From: Blastocatellia bacterium | GTDB taxonomy: Bacteria; Acidobacteriota; Blastocatellia; UBA7656 | Direction: 5' to 3' | Assembly: GCA_022615215.1 (NCBI GenBank) | Contig: JAKEHD010000172.1 | Span: 1 to 25,101, forward strand | DNA length: 25,101 bases | Position numbers and translations under genes: made by a program | Notes under the pieces: model-generated | What the model was told of the DNA's origin: nothing | Seen by the model: only the letters and a program-made list of their open reading frames with translations | Databases searched by the model: none | In this document: in pieces, positions 1 to 8,021 of the stretch | How positions within the stretch are numbered: the stretch's first letter is position 1 | Layout of the letters: each line of letters opens with the position of its first letter

Positions 1-7
1 ATTGACA

Positions 8-101
8 GTTTCCCTCAATTCGCAGAATTGCGCAAACACTTGCAGGCAGGATGCCTGCGCTCCCAGGAAAAGCTCCCATTTTACCCCGCGCGCAGTATAG
101 C
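8..101 (+). repeat. Dispersed intergenic repeat, copy A (core half only)
   Basis: This stretch matches, in inverted orientation, the core of the element at 4545-4671. Shared blocks in order are AGTTTCCCTCAAT, CGCAGAATTGCGC, GCAGGCAGGATGCC, GCGCTCCCAGGAAAA and ATTTTACCCCGCGCGCAGTATAGC (the last read here at 79-101). Inside it GCAGGCA/TGCCTGC (42-48 with 52-58) form a 7-bp hairpin with loop GGA. It lies 3' of the amidase gene, so it may act as a transcript end or simply be a repeat that settles between genes. No open reading frame or transposase is attached. The match is by eye. Confidence 0.7.
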
Positions 102-110
102 ACAAAAAAT

Positions 111-163
111 ATCTGTGTTATCTGTGTTATCTGTGGTTAAAGAGCTGATAGCTGATAGCTGAA
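111..163. repeat. Short tandem repeats: 9-mer ATCTGTGTT and 7-mer AGCTGAT
   Basis: Three near-perfect units of ATCTGTGTT occupy 111-137 and about three units of AGCTGAT occupy 143-163, just beyond the amidase stop codon. A related heptamer tract (GCTATCC, the reverse complement of GGATAGC) lies at 13261-13282. These are low-complexity intergenic repeats; no function is evident. Confidence 0.7.
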
Positions 164-173
164 GACTGTCGAG

Positions 174-1625
174 CTATATGCCGAAAATCTTCTCAAGCGG
201 CGGGCGCTGTTTGTGCCAGTCGGTCGCCTGTTGATAAGCATTCGCTATTTCAAGCAGTCGAGCTTCGCTCCATGCGCGGCCCGTCAGTTGAATGCCCGTA
301 GGCAGGTTGTTCGCCCCGAACCCGTTGGGCACGGAGATGGCCGGTTGTCCCACTGCGTTGCCCGCAGGTATCACAGCCGGGCCGCCGCTTATTCCCGGAT
401 AAGCTTTGTCGAAGTCCACGCCTATCGGATAAGAGACCGTCGCGCGCGAGGGCGCGACCAGCGCATCGTATTTTGAGTAAAGCTCATCCATGATGCGTTT
501 CATAGGCCCGCGTATTCGCATCGCCTGAAGGTAATCGACTGCGAGCACCATCGAAGACGCATACCCGCCCCAGCGATCATTCGCCGCCCGCAGTTCGCGC
601 GAGCGCCCTGTCTCCACGAGATCGCGAAAGGCGCTCGCCCCCTCGGCGGCGACTATGGTGCTGACGACCTGGCCGAACGGCATATCGGGAAACTCGACCT
701 CTTCTTTCACATCGGCGAACCGGCTAAGGGCTTCGAGCGACTGCTCGAAATTCTTCTTCACTTCAGGCTGTACGCGCTCGGCCGCGCCCTTTATGACTCC
801 TATGCGGAACTTCTGATTCCGGCCCCTGGCTCGCGTCGCGCGACCCGCGCGTTCGGGATAAACGAAAGGCTTGTCGATGCTTGTGGGATCCAAATAGTCG
901 CGGCCTGCGATTGCGGCCAGCACCAGTCCGCAATCATCCGCTGTGCGGCACATGGGACCGAGCTTATCGAGTGTCCAACTCAGGGCCATCGCTCCGTAAC
1001 GGCTCACGCGGCCATAAGTCGGGCGCAATCCCGACACGCCGCAGAAGGCCGAAGGCGTGATGATAGACCCGGAGGTCTCAGACCCTATAGAAAAAGCCAC
1101 GAGCGCCCCGGCCGTAGCCGCGCCCGGTCCCGAAGACGACCCGCCCGACCAGAAGTCTTTATTCCAGGGGGTGCGGCCCGGTCCCGTGAACGAGGCGTCG
1201 GCGTTGTTATAGCCGAACCCTCCGGCCAGTTCCACCATGGCGAGTTTCGCCACCATCACCGCGCCCGCTTCGTTGAGCTTTTTGATGATCGTCGCGTCGT
1301 AATCGAATATCTGATTCACGTAAGGAGCCGCGCCCCAGGTGGTGGCCGTGCCGCGGGTCGCAACAAGGTCTTTCACGCCATAAGGAATACCGTGCAGCGG
1401 TCCCCGGTAGCGCCCGCGTTGTATTTCATACTGAGCGATGCGGGCCTGCTCAAGGGCTATCTGGCGAGTGATCGTTATGGTCGCGCCGAGTTTCGGTCCC
1501 AGTTTTTCGAGCCTGTCGAGGTAGGCTTCCGCGAGCGCGACGGGAGAGAGCCGCCGCGCGCGTATCAAATTCGCAAGCTCTCGAACCGACATATAGAGCA
1601 TCTCTTCTGTGATACCTTTTTGCAT
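174..1625 (-). CDS. Amidase signature family amidohydrolase
   Basis: Hydrolyses a carboxylic amide or C-N bond through the Ser-cisSer-Lys triad of the amidase signature (GatA/FAAH) family; the substrate cannot be read from sequence. The triad is visible: Lys85 in YGVKDL, Ser163 in SGGSSSGP and the nucleophile Ser187 in GSETSGSI, with the 24-residue spacing between the two serines that the family shows. The 483-residue length is normal for a stand-alone amidase. The ATG at 1625 has GGAG eight bases upstream. No signal peptide is seen, although the gene just upstream encodes a Tat-signal protein. It is the last gene of the sulfatase operon, 53 bases after that small protein. It is not obviously GatA, since no gatB or gatC is nearby and the context is not translational. 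Confident in family, not in substrate. Confidence 0.93.
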   Translation of the reverse strand: MQKGITEEMLYMSVRELANLIRARRLSPVALAEAYLDRLEKLGPKLGATITITRQIALEQARIAQYEIQRGRYRGPLHGIPYGVKDLVATRGTATTWGAAPYVNQIFDYDATIIKKLNEAGAVMVAKLAMVELAGGFGYNNADASFTGPGRTPWNKDFWSGGSSSGPGAATAGALVAFSIGSETSGSIITPSAFCGVSGLRPTYGRVSRYGAMALSWTLDKLGPMCRTADDCGLVLAAIAGRDYLDPTSIDKPFVYPERAGRATRARGRNQKFRIGVIKGAAERVQPEVKKNFEQSLEALSRFADVKEEVEFPDMPFGQVVSTIVAAEGASAFRDLVETGRSRELRAANDRWGGYASSMVLAVDYLQAMRIRGPMKRIMDELYSKYDALVAPSRATVSYPIGVDFDKAYPGISGGPAVIPAGNAVGQPAISVPNGFGANNLPTGIQLTGRAWSEARLLEIANAYQQATDWHKQRPPLEKIFGI

Positions 1626-1678
1626 AAGCGTAGCTCCAGGATGGCAAACGATGATGGCGGATGTGTTCCCGCCGCTTA

Positions 1679-2047
1679 TTACTTCGTTGATGGAAGATCG
1701 GCGCTGAAGATGAACGCCGGCTCGTCGCCGTTCTTCAACTCGACCTGTTTGAGCATATCGGCGAAGCGCAGATTGCGATCTATCCTTCGCTTCACTTCAT
1801 CGAGCTGGCTTTCGTCGAGATACTTGCCGTAGCGATAGCGCACGGCTTCGCCCATCGCCTCGACTGCGGGAGGGTACTTCTGAGGCGCTTGCGTTTGCGA
1901 AGCCGCACGGTCGAGCGATGATGATTCGTGCGCGCGCGCTTCGGCTGCGTGCGACAGGATCGGCGTTGCGGCCATCACGGCCAGCGACTTGGCGAATCTG
2001 CGCCGAGACCTTCCCAGGCCGTCGGATTTCGTTCTGGATTCACTCAC
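1679..2047 (-). CDS. Small Tat-signal protein of unknown function, partner of the amidase
   Basis: A 122-residue protein opening with a twin-arginine-like signal (SRRRFAKSLAVMAATPILS, about residues 14-32), so probably exported folded. The rest is polar and helical, with an acidic/basic stretch (YGKYLDESQLDEVKRRIDRN) and a C-terminal DEPAFIF motif. I recall small Tat proteins of this kind beside amidases in Acidobacteriota and Bacteroidota, but cannot name a domain. The start is GTG at 2047: GGAGG lies about eight bases upstream and is formed by the last two codons of the sulfatase gene (AGG AGG TAG), implying translational coupling. It sits 5 bases after the sulfatase and 53 before the amidase. 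A role as chaperone or subunit for one of these enzymes is inference. Confidence 0.8.
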   Translation of the reverse strand: MSESRTKSDGLGRSRRRFAKSLAVMAATPILSHAAEARAHESSSLDRAASQTQAPQKYPPAVEAMGEAVRYRYGKYLDESQLDEVKRRIDRNLRFADMLKQVELKNGDEPAFIFSADLPSTK

Positions 2048-2052
2048 AATAA

Positions 2053-3486
2053 CTACCTCCTTGGTTGTGTCTCTTTCAGCAATCGTTCCATCTCCCGCTT
2101 CATCTCGTCGAGTGATTTTTTCGCGCCCGGCTGATCGATCAGGTTCTTCATCTCATAAGGATCGGCCTTGAGATCGTAAAGCTCATCCATCCCTTCCAGT
2201 TCGAGATAGTGAATATATTTCCAGCGCCCCGTGCGCACAGCCTTGTAACCCATCCGTACTATGTGAGGAAAGACGCGGTCTGAATAGTATTCGATCAGAA
2301 ACGAATCGCGCCATTTGACCTTCGCTCCTTTCAGCAGCGGCGCAAGCGAGCGCCCCTGCATATTGTCGGGCACAGGAATCCCTGCCATCGAGAGCAGTGT
2401 CGGCGCGAGATCGATGTTGAGCGCGAATTCGTCGCGCACCGTGCCCGCCTTTATCGCCTGCGGGTAGCGCACGAGCAGCGGCATGCGAATCGCCTCTTCG
2501 TAGGCGAGCCGCCGTTCGACGCTGAGTCCGTGTTCGCCGTAAAAGTAACCGTTGTCGCTCGTGAAGACGATTATGGTCTTGTCGAGTTGGCCTGTCTCTT
2601 TCAGAGCCGCGAGGATTTCACCGACGCCGTCTTCGATAGCCATCAGCGTGCGCTGGCGTCCTAGCACCACTTCGTCGCGCGTGGCGGTGTCGGCTCCGAG
2701 CGGCGGACGGTCGACTACGGAGCGTTCGAGCGCAGGCTTGCCCGATGGCGCGCGCAGGGCATTCGGCCGTCGCGGAACGCTACGGCCCACATATATACGT
2801 TTATGTCGCTCGGCGGGGATGAACCGCTCCGAATGGGCGAGGTTTACGCTCCCATCATTATTCTGAGTCACTTCCGGGTGGATCGCTTTGTGCGCCAGAT
2901 AGATCAGGAAAGGTTTGTCGTGCCGTCGCCTGATGAACTCCGTCGCATAGCGGTTGAGAATATCGGTGATGTAGCCTTCGGGCTTGACTGACTTGCCGTC
3001 TTCGTTGATGTCGGGGTCGTAGTATGTGCCCTGCCCCTTGAAGCTGACCCAGCGATCGAAACCGGAGCGCGGTTTGTCGTCGTTGCCCATGTGCCATTTG
3101 CCTATGAAGGCCGTTTCGTAACCCGATCGATGCAGCAGAAGGGGAAAGGTCGCGAGATTATGGCTTGCGGCGGAGCGGTCGACGTTGTCTGTGATCCCGT
3201 GAGTATGCGCATATTGCCCTGTCAGAAAGCTCGCGCGCGAAGGCGAGCAGAGCGGGGTGGTTATAAACGCATTGCGGAAGAGAGCGCCTTCTCTGGCGAT
3301 GCGGTCGATGTTGGGCGTTTTGATGAACGGATGCCCGGCATAGCCGAGTTCGTCCCAGCGCAGATCGTCTATCAGGATGAAGACGATATTGGGCCGAGAG
3401 GCGCTCGTCGCGCTTGAAGAACGCTGACTCATCGCTTCGAGCGGGAAAGCCAGTAACAGGGAAAGCAACAGTACACGAAGCCGCAT
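2053..3486 (-). CDS. Secreted sulfatase (arylsulfatase A-like)
   Basis: Alkaline-phosphatase-superfamily sulfatase, cleaving sulfate esters from a substrate that is not identifiable here (sulfated glycans are typical). An N-terminal signal peptide (residues 1-20, LRVLLLSLLLAFPLEAMS) indicates export. The metal-binding start NIVFILIDDLRWDELG (33-48) and the formylglycine motif C80-S-P-S-R84 are intact, so the enzyme needs a formylglycine-generating or anaerobic maturase, not seen in the window. TSDNGYFYGEHGL further on supplies the second metal site, and the C-terminal KWKYIHY/DELYDL segment is typical. 477 residues is a normal length. ATG at 3486 has GAGG seven bases upstream. First gene of a three-gene operon with the Tat protein and the amidase, driven by the promoter at 3538-3565. 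Family call is firm; substrate unknown. Confidence 0.95.
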   Translation of the reverse strand: MRLRVLLLSLLLAFPLEAMSQRSSSATSASRPNIVFILIDDLRWDELGYAGHPFIKTPNIDRIAREGALFRNAFITTPLCSPSRASFLTGQYAHTHGITDNVDRSAASHNLATFPLLLHRSGYETAFIGKWHMGNDDKPRSGFDRWVSFKGQGTYYDPDINEDGKSVKPEGYITDILNRYATEFIRRRHDKPFLIYLAHKAIHPEVTQNNDGSVNLAHSERFIPAERHKRIYVGRSVPRRPNALRAPSGKPALERSVVDRPPLGADTATRDEVVLGRQRTLMAIEDGVGEILAALKETGQLDKTIIVFTSDNGYFYGEHGLSVERRLAYEEAIRMPLLVRYPQAIKAGTVRDEFALNIDLAPTLLSMAGIPVPDNMQGRSLAPLLKGAKVKWRDSFLIEYYSDRVFPHIVRMGYKAVRTGRWKYIHYLELEGMDELYDLKADPYEMKNLIDQPGAKKSLDEMKREMERLLKETQPRR

Positions 3487-3537
3487 CGCGCAACCTCACT
3501 TTTATCGCCTGATTATTTATGATGCCTGCGACGGCCC

Positions 3538-3565
3538 ATTATAAATCGCAACGGCGTTTTATCAA
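3538..3565 (-). promoter_or_regulatory. Predicted sigma-70-type promoter of the sulfatase operon
   Basis: Read on the minus strand, TTGATA (3565-3560), a 16-base spacer and a perfect TATAAT (3543-3538) lie 52 bases upstream of the sulfatase ATG. It is back to back with the plus-strand promoter of the TPR gene, making 3487-3661 a divergent promoter region. Confidence 0.6.
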
Positions 3566-3584
3566 ACCGCTTTTCGGCATTCGC

Positions 3585-3613
3585 TTGAATGAGCAGGCGT
3601 GAGCGCATAACAT
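3585..3613 (+). promoter_or_regulatory. Predicted promoter of the TPR gene
   Basis: TTGAAT (3585-3590), a 17-base spacer and TAACAT (3608-3613) precede the TPR gene start by about 48 bases. It is an acceptable but imperfect sigma-70-like pair. Confidence 0.4.
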
Positions 3614-3661
3614 AGACGGCGCTCAGATCACGCTACTTCAAAGTTATCGAGGAGGTGTCAG

Positions 3662-4510
3662 ATGCTCTACCGCTTTCTGTTTGCAGTGATAGTGATTTCG
3701 GTTCCGGGTCTTTCGGGGCTGTCTCAAACCGGGCAAACGCCCGAAGCGGTTTCGCCGCTCGGTGTCAGTTTCTATTCCATGCCGGATGAAAAGGGAGAGG
3801 TCGCGGAGGCTGAAAAGAGACTGACCGCCGACCCTGAAAACCTTGAGATGATAATAGCTCTTGGCCGCGCGCAGGCATCGGTCTGGCGATACCGGGATGC
3901 GATAGCGACTTACACTCGCGGCATCGAAAAGCGCCCCGGAGAAGCCATGCTCTATCGCCATCGCGGGCACCGCTACATTTCGACCCGCCAGTTCGATAAA
4001 GCTATAACCGACCTTGAACGCGCTGCTTCGCTCAATGACAAAAACTTCGATATATGGTATCACCTGGGGCTTGCTTACTACCTCGAAGGCGAATTCGCGA
4101 AAGCGGCCACAGCTTATGAAAAATGCCGCGCCGTCGCCGAAAAAGACGATTCGCTGATAGCCGTATCCGACTGGCTCTATATGACCTATCGCCGCCAGAA
4201 TAAACCGTATGAAGCCGCGCGCGTGCTTGAACGAATCACGCCCGACCTGAAGGTCGAAGAGAATCACTCCTACTTCGCCCGCCTCCTGTTTTACAAGGGA
4301 TTGAAAAAAGAGACCGATTTGATGACCGACCAGATGAGCGACCTCGACATAGCGACCGTCGGGTATGGGATGGGAAACTGGCATCTCTATAACGGCAACA
4401 CGGCGAGAGCGAAAGAGATTTTTGAAAAGATCGTTTCCGGCAAATACTGGCCCGCGTTCGGATTCATCTCCGCCGAAACGGAACTGGCCCGCATGCGCGA
4501 CAAGAAATGA
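3662..4510 (+). CDS. Exported tetratricopeptide-repeat protein
   Basis: A 282-residue protein with a cleavable signal peptide (residues 1-22, LYRFLFAVIVISVPGLSGLS) and about three TPR-like helical hairpins at roughly 60-92, 96-126 and 130-160 (for example FDKAITDLERAASLNDKNFD and DIWYHLGLAYYLEGEFAKAA), followed by a helical tail. TPR modules bind proteins or peptides; no catalytic motif is visible, so it is probably a periplasmic scaffold or adaptor of unknown partner. ATG at 3662 has GGAGG about seven bases upstream. It is transcribed divergently from the sulfatase operon and stands alone: the stop codon abuts the octamer repeat at 4510, and the next gene has its own promoter. The name is safe, the role is not known. 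Confidence 0.85.
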   Translation: MLYRFLFAVIVISVPGLSGLSQTGQTPEAVSPLGVSFYSMPDEKGEVAEAEKRLTADPENLEMIIALGRAQASVWRYRDAIATYTRGIEKRPGEAMLYRHRGHRYISTRQFDKAITDLERAASLNDKNFDIWYHLGLAYYLEGEFAKAATAYEKCRAVAEKDDSLIAVSDWLYMTYRRQNKPYEAARVLERITPDLKVEENHSYFARLLFYKGLKKETDLMTDQMSDLDIATVGYGMGNWHLYNGNTARAKEIFEKIVSGKYWPAFGFISAETELARMRDKK

Positions 4511-4800
4511 GCAGGGGAGCGGGGGGGCAGGGGAGCAGGGGAGCTATACTGCGCGCGGGGTAAAATGAAGGTTTTTCCTGGGAGCGCATAAAGATTTCTT
4601 TCTTATAAAGATTTCTTTCTTCGGCATCCTGCCTGCTGGCGCATGCGCAATTCTGCGGATTGAGGGAAACTCTCAATTCCCCGCGCGCGCAGTATAACCC
4701 TATTCACTTACTCATTCGCATCCCATCACCTGATCACCCCTGCTCCCCTGCTCCCCTGCTCCCCTGCACCCCTGCACCCCTGCTCCCCCGCTTCCCTGCT
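4510..4800. repeat. Composite palindromic intergenic element with octamer arms (copy B)
   Basis: This 381-base gap between the TPR gene and the M20 gene is filled by a nested inverted structure. Outer arms: four units of AGCAGGGG (4510-4541, with variants) on the left and six units of its reverse complement CCCCTGCT (4737-4784, then degenerate to 4800) on the right. Inner arms: CTATACTGCGCGCGGGG (4544-4560) and CCCCGCGCGCGCAGTATA (4679-4696). The core (4545-4671) is the inverted counterpart of 8-101 and carries an extra perfect 17-bp tandem duplication (4588-4621). No coding potential is convincing. It could end the TPR transcript, since the left arm starts at its stop codon. Confidence 0.75.
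4588..4621. repeat. Perfect 17-bp tandem duplication
   Basis: ATAAAGATTTCTTTCTT occurs twice head to tail (4588-4604 and 4605-4621) inside the palindromic element and is absent from the related copy at 8-101. Each unit contains a small palindrome (AAAGA/TCTTT). The reverse complement of its edge recurs at 8687-8705. Confidence 0.85.
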
Positions 4801-4818
4801 TCTGTCGAGATGGCTTCC

Positions 4819-4848
4819 TTGACAGTGCCGGAGTCAGGTCATCATAAT
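4819..4848 (+). promoter_or_regulatory. Predicted sigma-70-type promoter of the M20/M19 operon
   Basis: A perfect TTGACA (4819-4824), an 18-base spacer and CATAAT (4843-4848) lie 44 bases upstream of the M20 start codon, directly after the repeat element. It is the best plus-strand promoter in the window. Confidence 0.6.
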
Positions 4849-4891
4849 GGCCCGGCTACGAACCATTATCAAGGAGACATAAACAACCGAT

Positions 4892-6268
4892 ATGGCAGAA
4901 CAAGCGAAGCTGTACGAAAAGCTCGACTCTTATGTCAAGGATTCGCGCGAAGAGTATGAAGCCAAACTCGCGGAGATAGTCGAAGTCCCGACCGTAAGCA
5001 TGGACCCCGATCACAAAGAGGATTGTCGCCGGGGAGCAGAGGTCGCCCTCCAGTATCTTCAGTCCATAGGGGCGCGCGCCCGTGTGATGGAAACGCCCGG
5101 CAACCCGGTGGTCTTCGGCCGCATAGAAACCGGAGCCGATAACCCTACCGTCACCATCTATAATCACATAGACGTGCAGCCCGCCGACCCCGAAGAATGG
5201 CACAAAGCTCCCTTCACCTTTTTCAAAGAGAACGGGCGCTACGAGGGGCGCGGCACGACCGACGACAAAGGGCCTGCGCTTACGGCGATGATGGCGGCAC
5301 GCTACAGCGCCGAGCATCAGATACCTATCAACATAAATTTTATATGGGAGCTTGAAGAAGAGATCGGCAGTCCGAACTTCGAGCACTTCGTCAAAAACAA
5401 TCGCGACCGGCTTGGGACCGACTCCGTCCTCGTAAGCGACACGATATGGATATCGCGCACGCGGCCTGCCGTCCCCTACGGATTGCGCGGCGCGATGATG
5501 CTGACCATGACGCTTGAGACCGGCGCGAAAGATGTGCATTCGGGACTCACGGGAGGACCGGCGCGCAACCCCATAGGCGAAATCTGCAAGGCGATTTCCG
5601 AGTGCTATGATGCCTCTACGGGGCGAGTCAGAATAAAGGGATTCTACGATGATGTGCGACGAGCAACCAAAAAAGAGGTCGATAGCTTCCTGGCGTCGGG
5701 TTTCACCACGAAGAAATTCAAATCCGATCACGAGTTGAAAAAGCTGCGCTTCGACGATGCCTCGCGCGTGGTCAAGGCCATAATGGCCGAGCCTACCTTC
5801 GAGGTGCATGGCATAACGGGCGGCTATCAGGGACCGGGCGTGAAGACCATAGTGCCTTACCGCGCGCAGGCCAAGATCAGTTGCCGTCTCGTGCCCGACC
5901 AGGAGCCGAAAAAAGTCTTCAAGCTCATACAGGATTTCGTCCGTCAGCGGAACCCCGACATCAAGACCGAGTACATTTCGGCGCTCGAACCTTACATAGG
6001 CGAATTCACCGGCCGCTTTGCCGACGCCGCAAGCGACGCGATGAAATTCGCTTTCAAACGGCAGCCTGCATTCACGCGCGAAGGCGGCTCGATAGGCGCT
6101 GTGGTCACGATGAAGAAATACCTGAAAGCGCCCATAGTGTTTTTGGGTCTCTCGCTGCCCGAACACGGATACCATGCGAAGAACGAAAACTTCGACTGGG
6201 GCATGGCATCGGGCGGGATAAAGATGTTCGTGCGCTACTTCGACGAGATAAGCCGCTTCTCGCGCTAA
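4892..6268 (+). CDS. M20 family metallodipeptidase
   Basis: Zinc-dependent dipeptidase/carboxypeptidase of the M20 (CNDP/DapE-like) family, predicted cytoplasmic since no signal peptide is seen. Metal ligands and catalytic residues are in place: His92 and Asp94 in YNHIDVQPADP (Asp94 orients the zinc), bridging Asp124 in GRGTTDDKGP, general base Glu156 and ligand Glu157 in ELEEEIGS, an Asp in SDTIW, and the C-terminal His in LPEHGYHAKNE. The lid/dimerisation domain lies between about 200 and 340 (DVHSGLTGGPARNP). 458 residues is the usual length. ATG at 4892 has AAGGAG 15 bases upstream, slightly far. It is followed after 2 bases by an M19 dipeptidase, so the two probably act together in final peptide breakdown. 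Confidence 0.95.
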   Translation: MAEQAKLYEKLDSYVKDSREEYEAKLAEIVEVPTVSMDPDHKEDCRRGAEVALQYLQSIGARARVMETPGNPVVFGRIETGADNPTVTIYNHIDVQPADPEEWHKAPFTFFKENGRYEGRGTTDDKGPALTAMMAARYSAEHQIPININFIWELEEEIGSPNFEHFVKNNRDRLGTDSVLVSDTIWISRTRPAVPYGLRGAMMLTMTLETGAKDVHSGLTGGPARNPIGEICKAISECYDASTGRVRIKGFYDDVRRATKKEVDSFLASGFTTKKFKSDHELKKLRFDDASRVVKAIMAEPTFEVHGITGGYQGPGVKTIVPYRAQAKISCRLVPDQEPKKVFKLIQDFVRQRNPDIKTEYISALEPYIGEFTGRFADAASDAMKFAFKRQPAFTREGGSIGAVVTMKKYLKAPIVFLGLSLPEHGYHAKNENFDWGMASGGIKMFVRYFDEISRFSR

Positions 6269-6270
6269 AA

Positions 6271-7443
6271 ATGAAAATACCTGTAAAGAAAACCCTGATC
6301 GCCCTCAGCATGATCCTTATCGCCGGGCTTGTAGTTCTTTTTTTCGTCGTGCCCGGCTATGTGGAAAAGGGCTTGAACAAGACTCTCAATCCTCCGCCTT
6401 ATCGGGCATCTGAGAGGGCCGGCGAGCTTCATAAAAAATTGCTCGTCGCGGACCTTCACGCCGATACCCTTCTGTGGGATAGAGACCTGCTTGAACGCGA
6501 CACGCGCGGCCACGTCGACATCCCTCGCCTGATCGAAGGCAACGTCGCGCTTCAAGCTTTCACCGTAGTGACGAAGGTGTCAAGCTCTGCAAGCATCGAT
6601 AGCAATGACGGACGTGAAGACGACATAACGCTTCTGGCCTTCGTCCAGCTATGGCCCATAGCCGCATGGAGCAGCTTGAAAGAGAGGGCGCTCTATCAGG
6701 CGAAGCGCCTGCGCGAAATATCTGACAGGTCGAACGGGAAACTCACTCTGATAAAAACGGCGGACGAGCTTACGGCCTATCTCGAACGCCGTCGGCGAGA
6801 CTCTACGATCACCGCCGGGTTTTTAGGCATCGAGGGAGCGCAGGCTCTCGACGGCGACCTTTCGAATATCGATCTTCTATTCGACGCGGGGTTTCGGATG
6901 ATGGCTCCCACGCACTTTTACGATAATGACATAGCGGGTTCCGCGCACGGCATGGAAAAGGGCGGGCTGACCGAAAAGGGACGCGAGATGATAAGGCGAA
7001 TGGAAGCAAAACGCATGATAGTCGACCTCGCCCATGCGTCTCAAAAGACCATAGACGACGTTCTGGCAATCGCCACGCGGCCCGTAGTCGTCTCGCATAC
7101 GGGAGTGAGAGGCACCTGCGATAACAACCGCAATCTGAGCGACCATCACATAAAATCCATAGCCGCGACCGGCGGAGTGATAGGGATAGGTTATTGGGAC
7201 ACGGCCGTCTGCGGCCAGGATGCAAAGGCCATCGCCCGCGCGATCGCGTACACGGCAGGGCTAGCAGGGGTCGAGCATATCGGATTAGGCTCGGACTACG
7301 ACGGAGCGATACCCGCGCCCTTCGATACGACGGGGCTTGTCCTTATTACCGAAGCCTTGCTTGAAGAAGGATTTTCGGAAGCGGAAATCGAGATGATTAT
7401 GGGCGGAAACATCCTGCGCGTGTTGAAAGAGAATCTGCCCTGA
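6271..7443 (+). CDS. Membrane-anchored M19 (renal dipeptidase-type) dipeptidase
   Basis: Zinc dipeptidase of family M19, hydrolysing dipeptides (some members act on D-amino-acid or beta-lactam bonds). The 390-residue protein has one N-terminal membrane segment (about 9-28, LIALSMILIAGLVVLFFVVP), so it is probably an inner-membrane-anchored periplasmic enzyme. Metal motifs: His63-Ala-Asp65 in VADLHADTL, the bridging Glu in FLGIEGAQAL, His in VVVSHTGVRG and Asp in IGLGSDYDG. The reading frame stays open upstream to 5881 inside the M20 gene, but homology and the hydrophobic anchor begin at the ATG at 6271, which is chosen. The gap to the M20 stop is 2 bases, implying one transcript. Family assignment is firm, substrate range unknown. 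Confidence 0.93.
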   Translation: MKIPVKKTLIALSMILIAGLVVLFFVVPGYVEKGLNKTLNPPPYRASERAGELHKKLLVADLHADTLLWDRDLLERDTRGHVDIPRLIEGNVALQAFTVVTKVSSSASIDSNDGREDDITLLAFVQLWPIAAWSSLKERALYQAKRLREISDRSNGKLTLIKTADELTAYLERRRRDSTITAGFLGIEGAQALDGDLSNIDLLFDAGFRMMAPTHFYDNDIAGSAHGMEKGGLTEKGREMIRRMEAKRMIVDLAHASQKTIDDVLAIATRPVVVSHTGVRGTCDNNRNLSDHHIKSIAATGGVIGIGYWDTAVCGQDAKAIARAIAYTAGLAGVEHIGLGSDYDGAIPAPFDTTGLVLITEALLEEGFSEAEIEMIMGGNILRVLKENLP

Positions 7444-7561
7444 CGCGGGAGCGGTCCTGCGATGATTGAATGCCTGATTCGATCTGTGGCACAATGCACG
7501 CCTCTAAGATAAACGGATAGAACCGAACAGATTGAACCCAAATTCTCAGGAGGATTAAAAG

Positions 7562-7987
7562 ATGAAACGCAAAGCTTCAGCCGTATGGAAAGGCGGACTC
7601 AAGGATGGCAAAGGGACGGTCTCGACCGATAGCGGGGCGCTCGCGGACACGCAGTATTCATTCAGCACACGTTTCGAAGACGGGGTAGGAACGAACCCCG
7701 AAGAGTTGATAGCCGCAGCGCACGCGGGATGTTTTTCAATGGCGCTCTCAGGACAACTCGGCGGCGCAGGCATGGTAGCCGACAGCATCGAGACTGTGGC
7801 CACTCTGACGATGGACAAACTCGAAGCGGGCTGGACCGTGACGGAGATACATCTGGATGTAACGGCGACGATTCCGGGCGGCGATCAGGCCAAGTTCGAT
7901 GAAGCGGCCAACAACGCCAAAGCAGGCTGCCCGATCTCTCGCCTCCTCAACGCAAAGATCACTATGGATGCGAAACTGAACGCCTGA
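7562..7987 (+). CDS. osmC: OsmC family peroxiredoxin (organic hydroperoxide reductase)
   Basis: Thiol-dependent peroxidase that reduces organic hydroperoxides in the cytoplasm. The 141-residue length and sequence match the OsmC subfamily rather than Ohr: GKGTVSTDSGAL, TRFEDGVGTNPEELIAAAHA and KAGCPISRLL line up with E. coli OsmC. The redox pair is present as Cys57 (HAGCFSMALS) and Cys123 (AGCPIS), close to the E. coli positions 59 and 125. The ATG at 7562 follows a strong AGGAGG about seven bases upstream. It is a monocistronic unit: the preceding dipeptidase ends 118 bases upstream and a clear terminator follows at 8022-8062. Stress induction is expected from the family but no regulator site is recognisable. 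Confidence 0.95.
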   Translation: MKRKASAVWKGGLKDGKGTVSTDSGALADTQYSFSTRFEDGVGTNPEELIAAAHAGCFSMALSGQLGGAGMVADSIETVATLTMDKLEAGWTVTEIHLDVTATIPGGDQAKFDEAANNAKAGCPISRLLNAKITMDAKLNA

Positions 7988-8021
7988 ACTTTCCGAAACG
8001 CATAACTGATTGAAGTCGATC

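Noticed and set aside
8..4697. Composite transposon with the inverted repeats as ends
   Set aside because: No transposase, no target duplication recognisable, and the repeats look like intergenic palindromes; kept as a finding only for the geometry.
4856..6175. Long minus-strand open frame of 439 codons opposite the M20 gene
   Set aside because: It is antisense to a clearly conserved M20 peptidase with intact motifs; its composition is an artefact of codon bias, and it has no recognisable domain.
5881..6270. N-terminal extension of the M19 dipeptidase into the M20 gene
   Set aside because: The extension is Arg-rich shadow of the M20 frame; the membrane anchor and homology begin at ATG 6271, 2 bases after the M20 stop.
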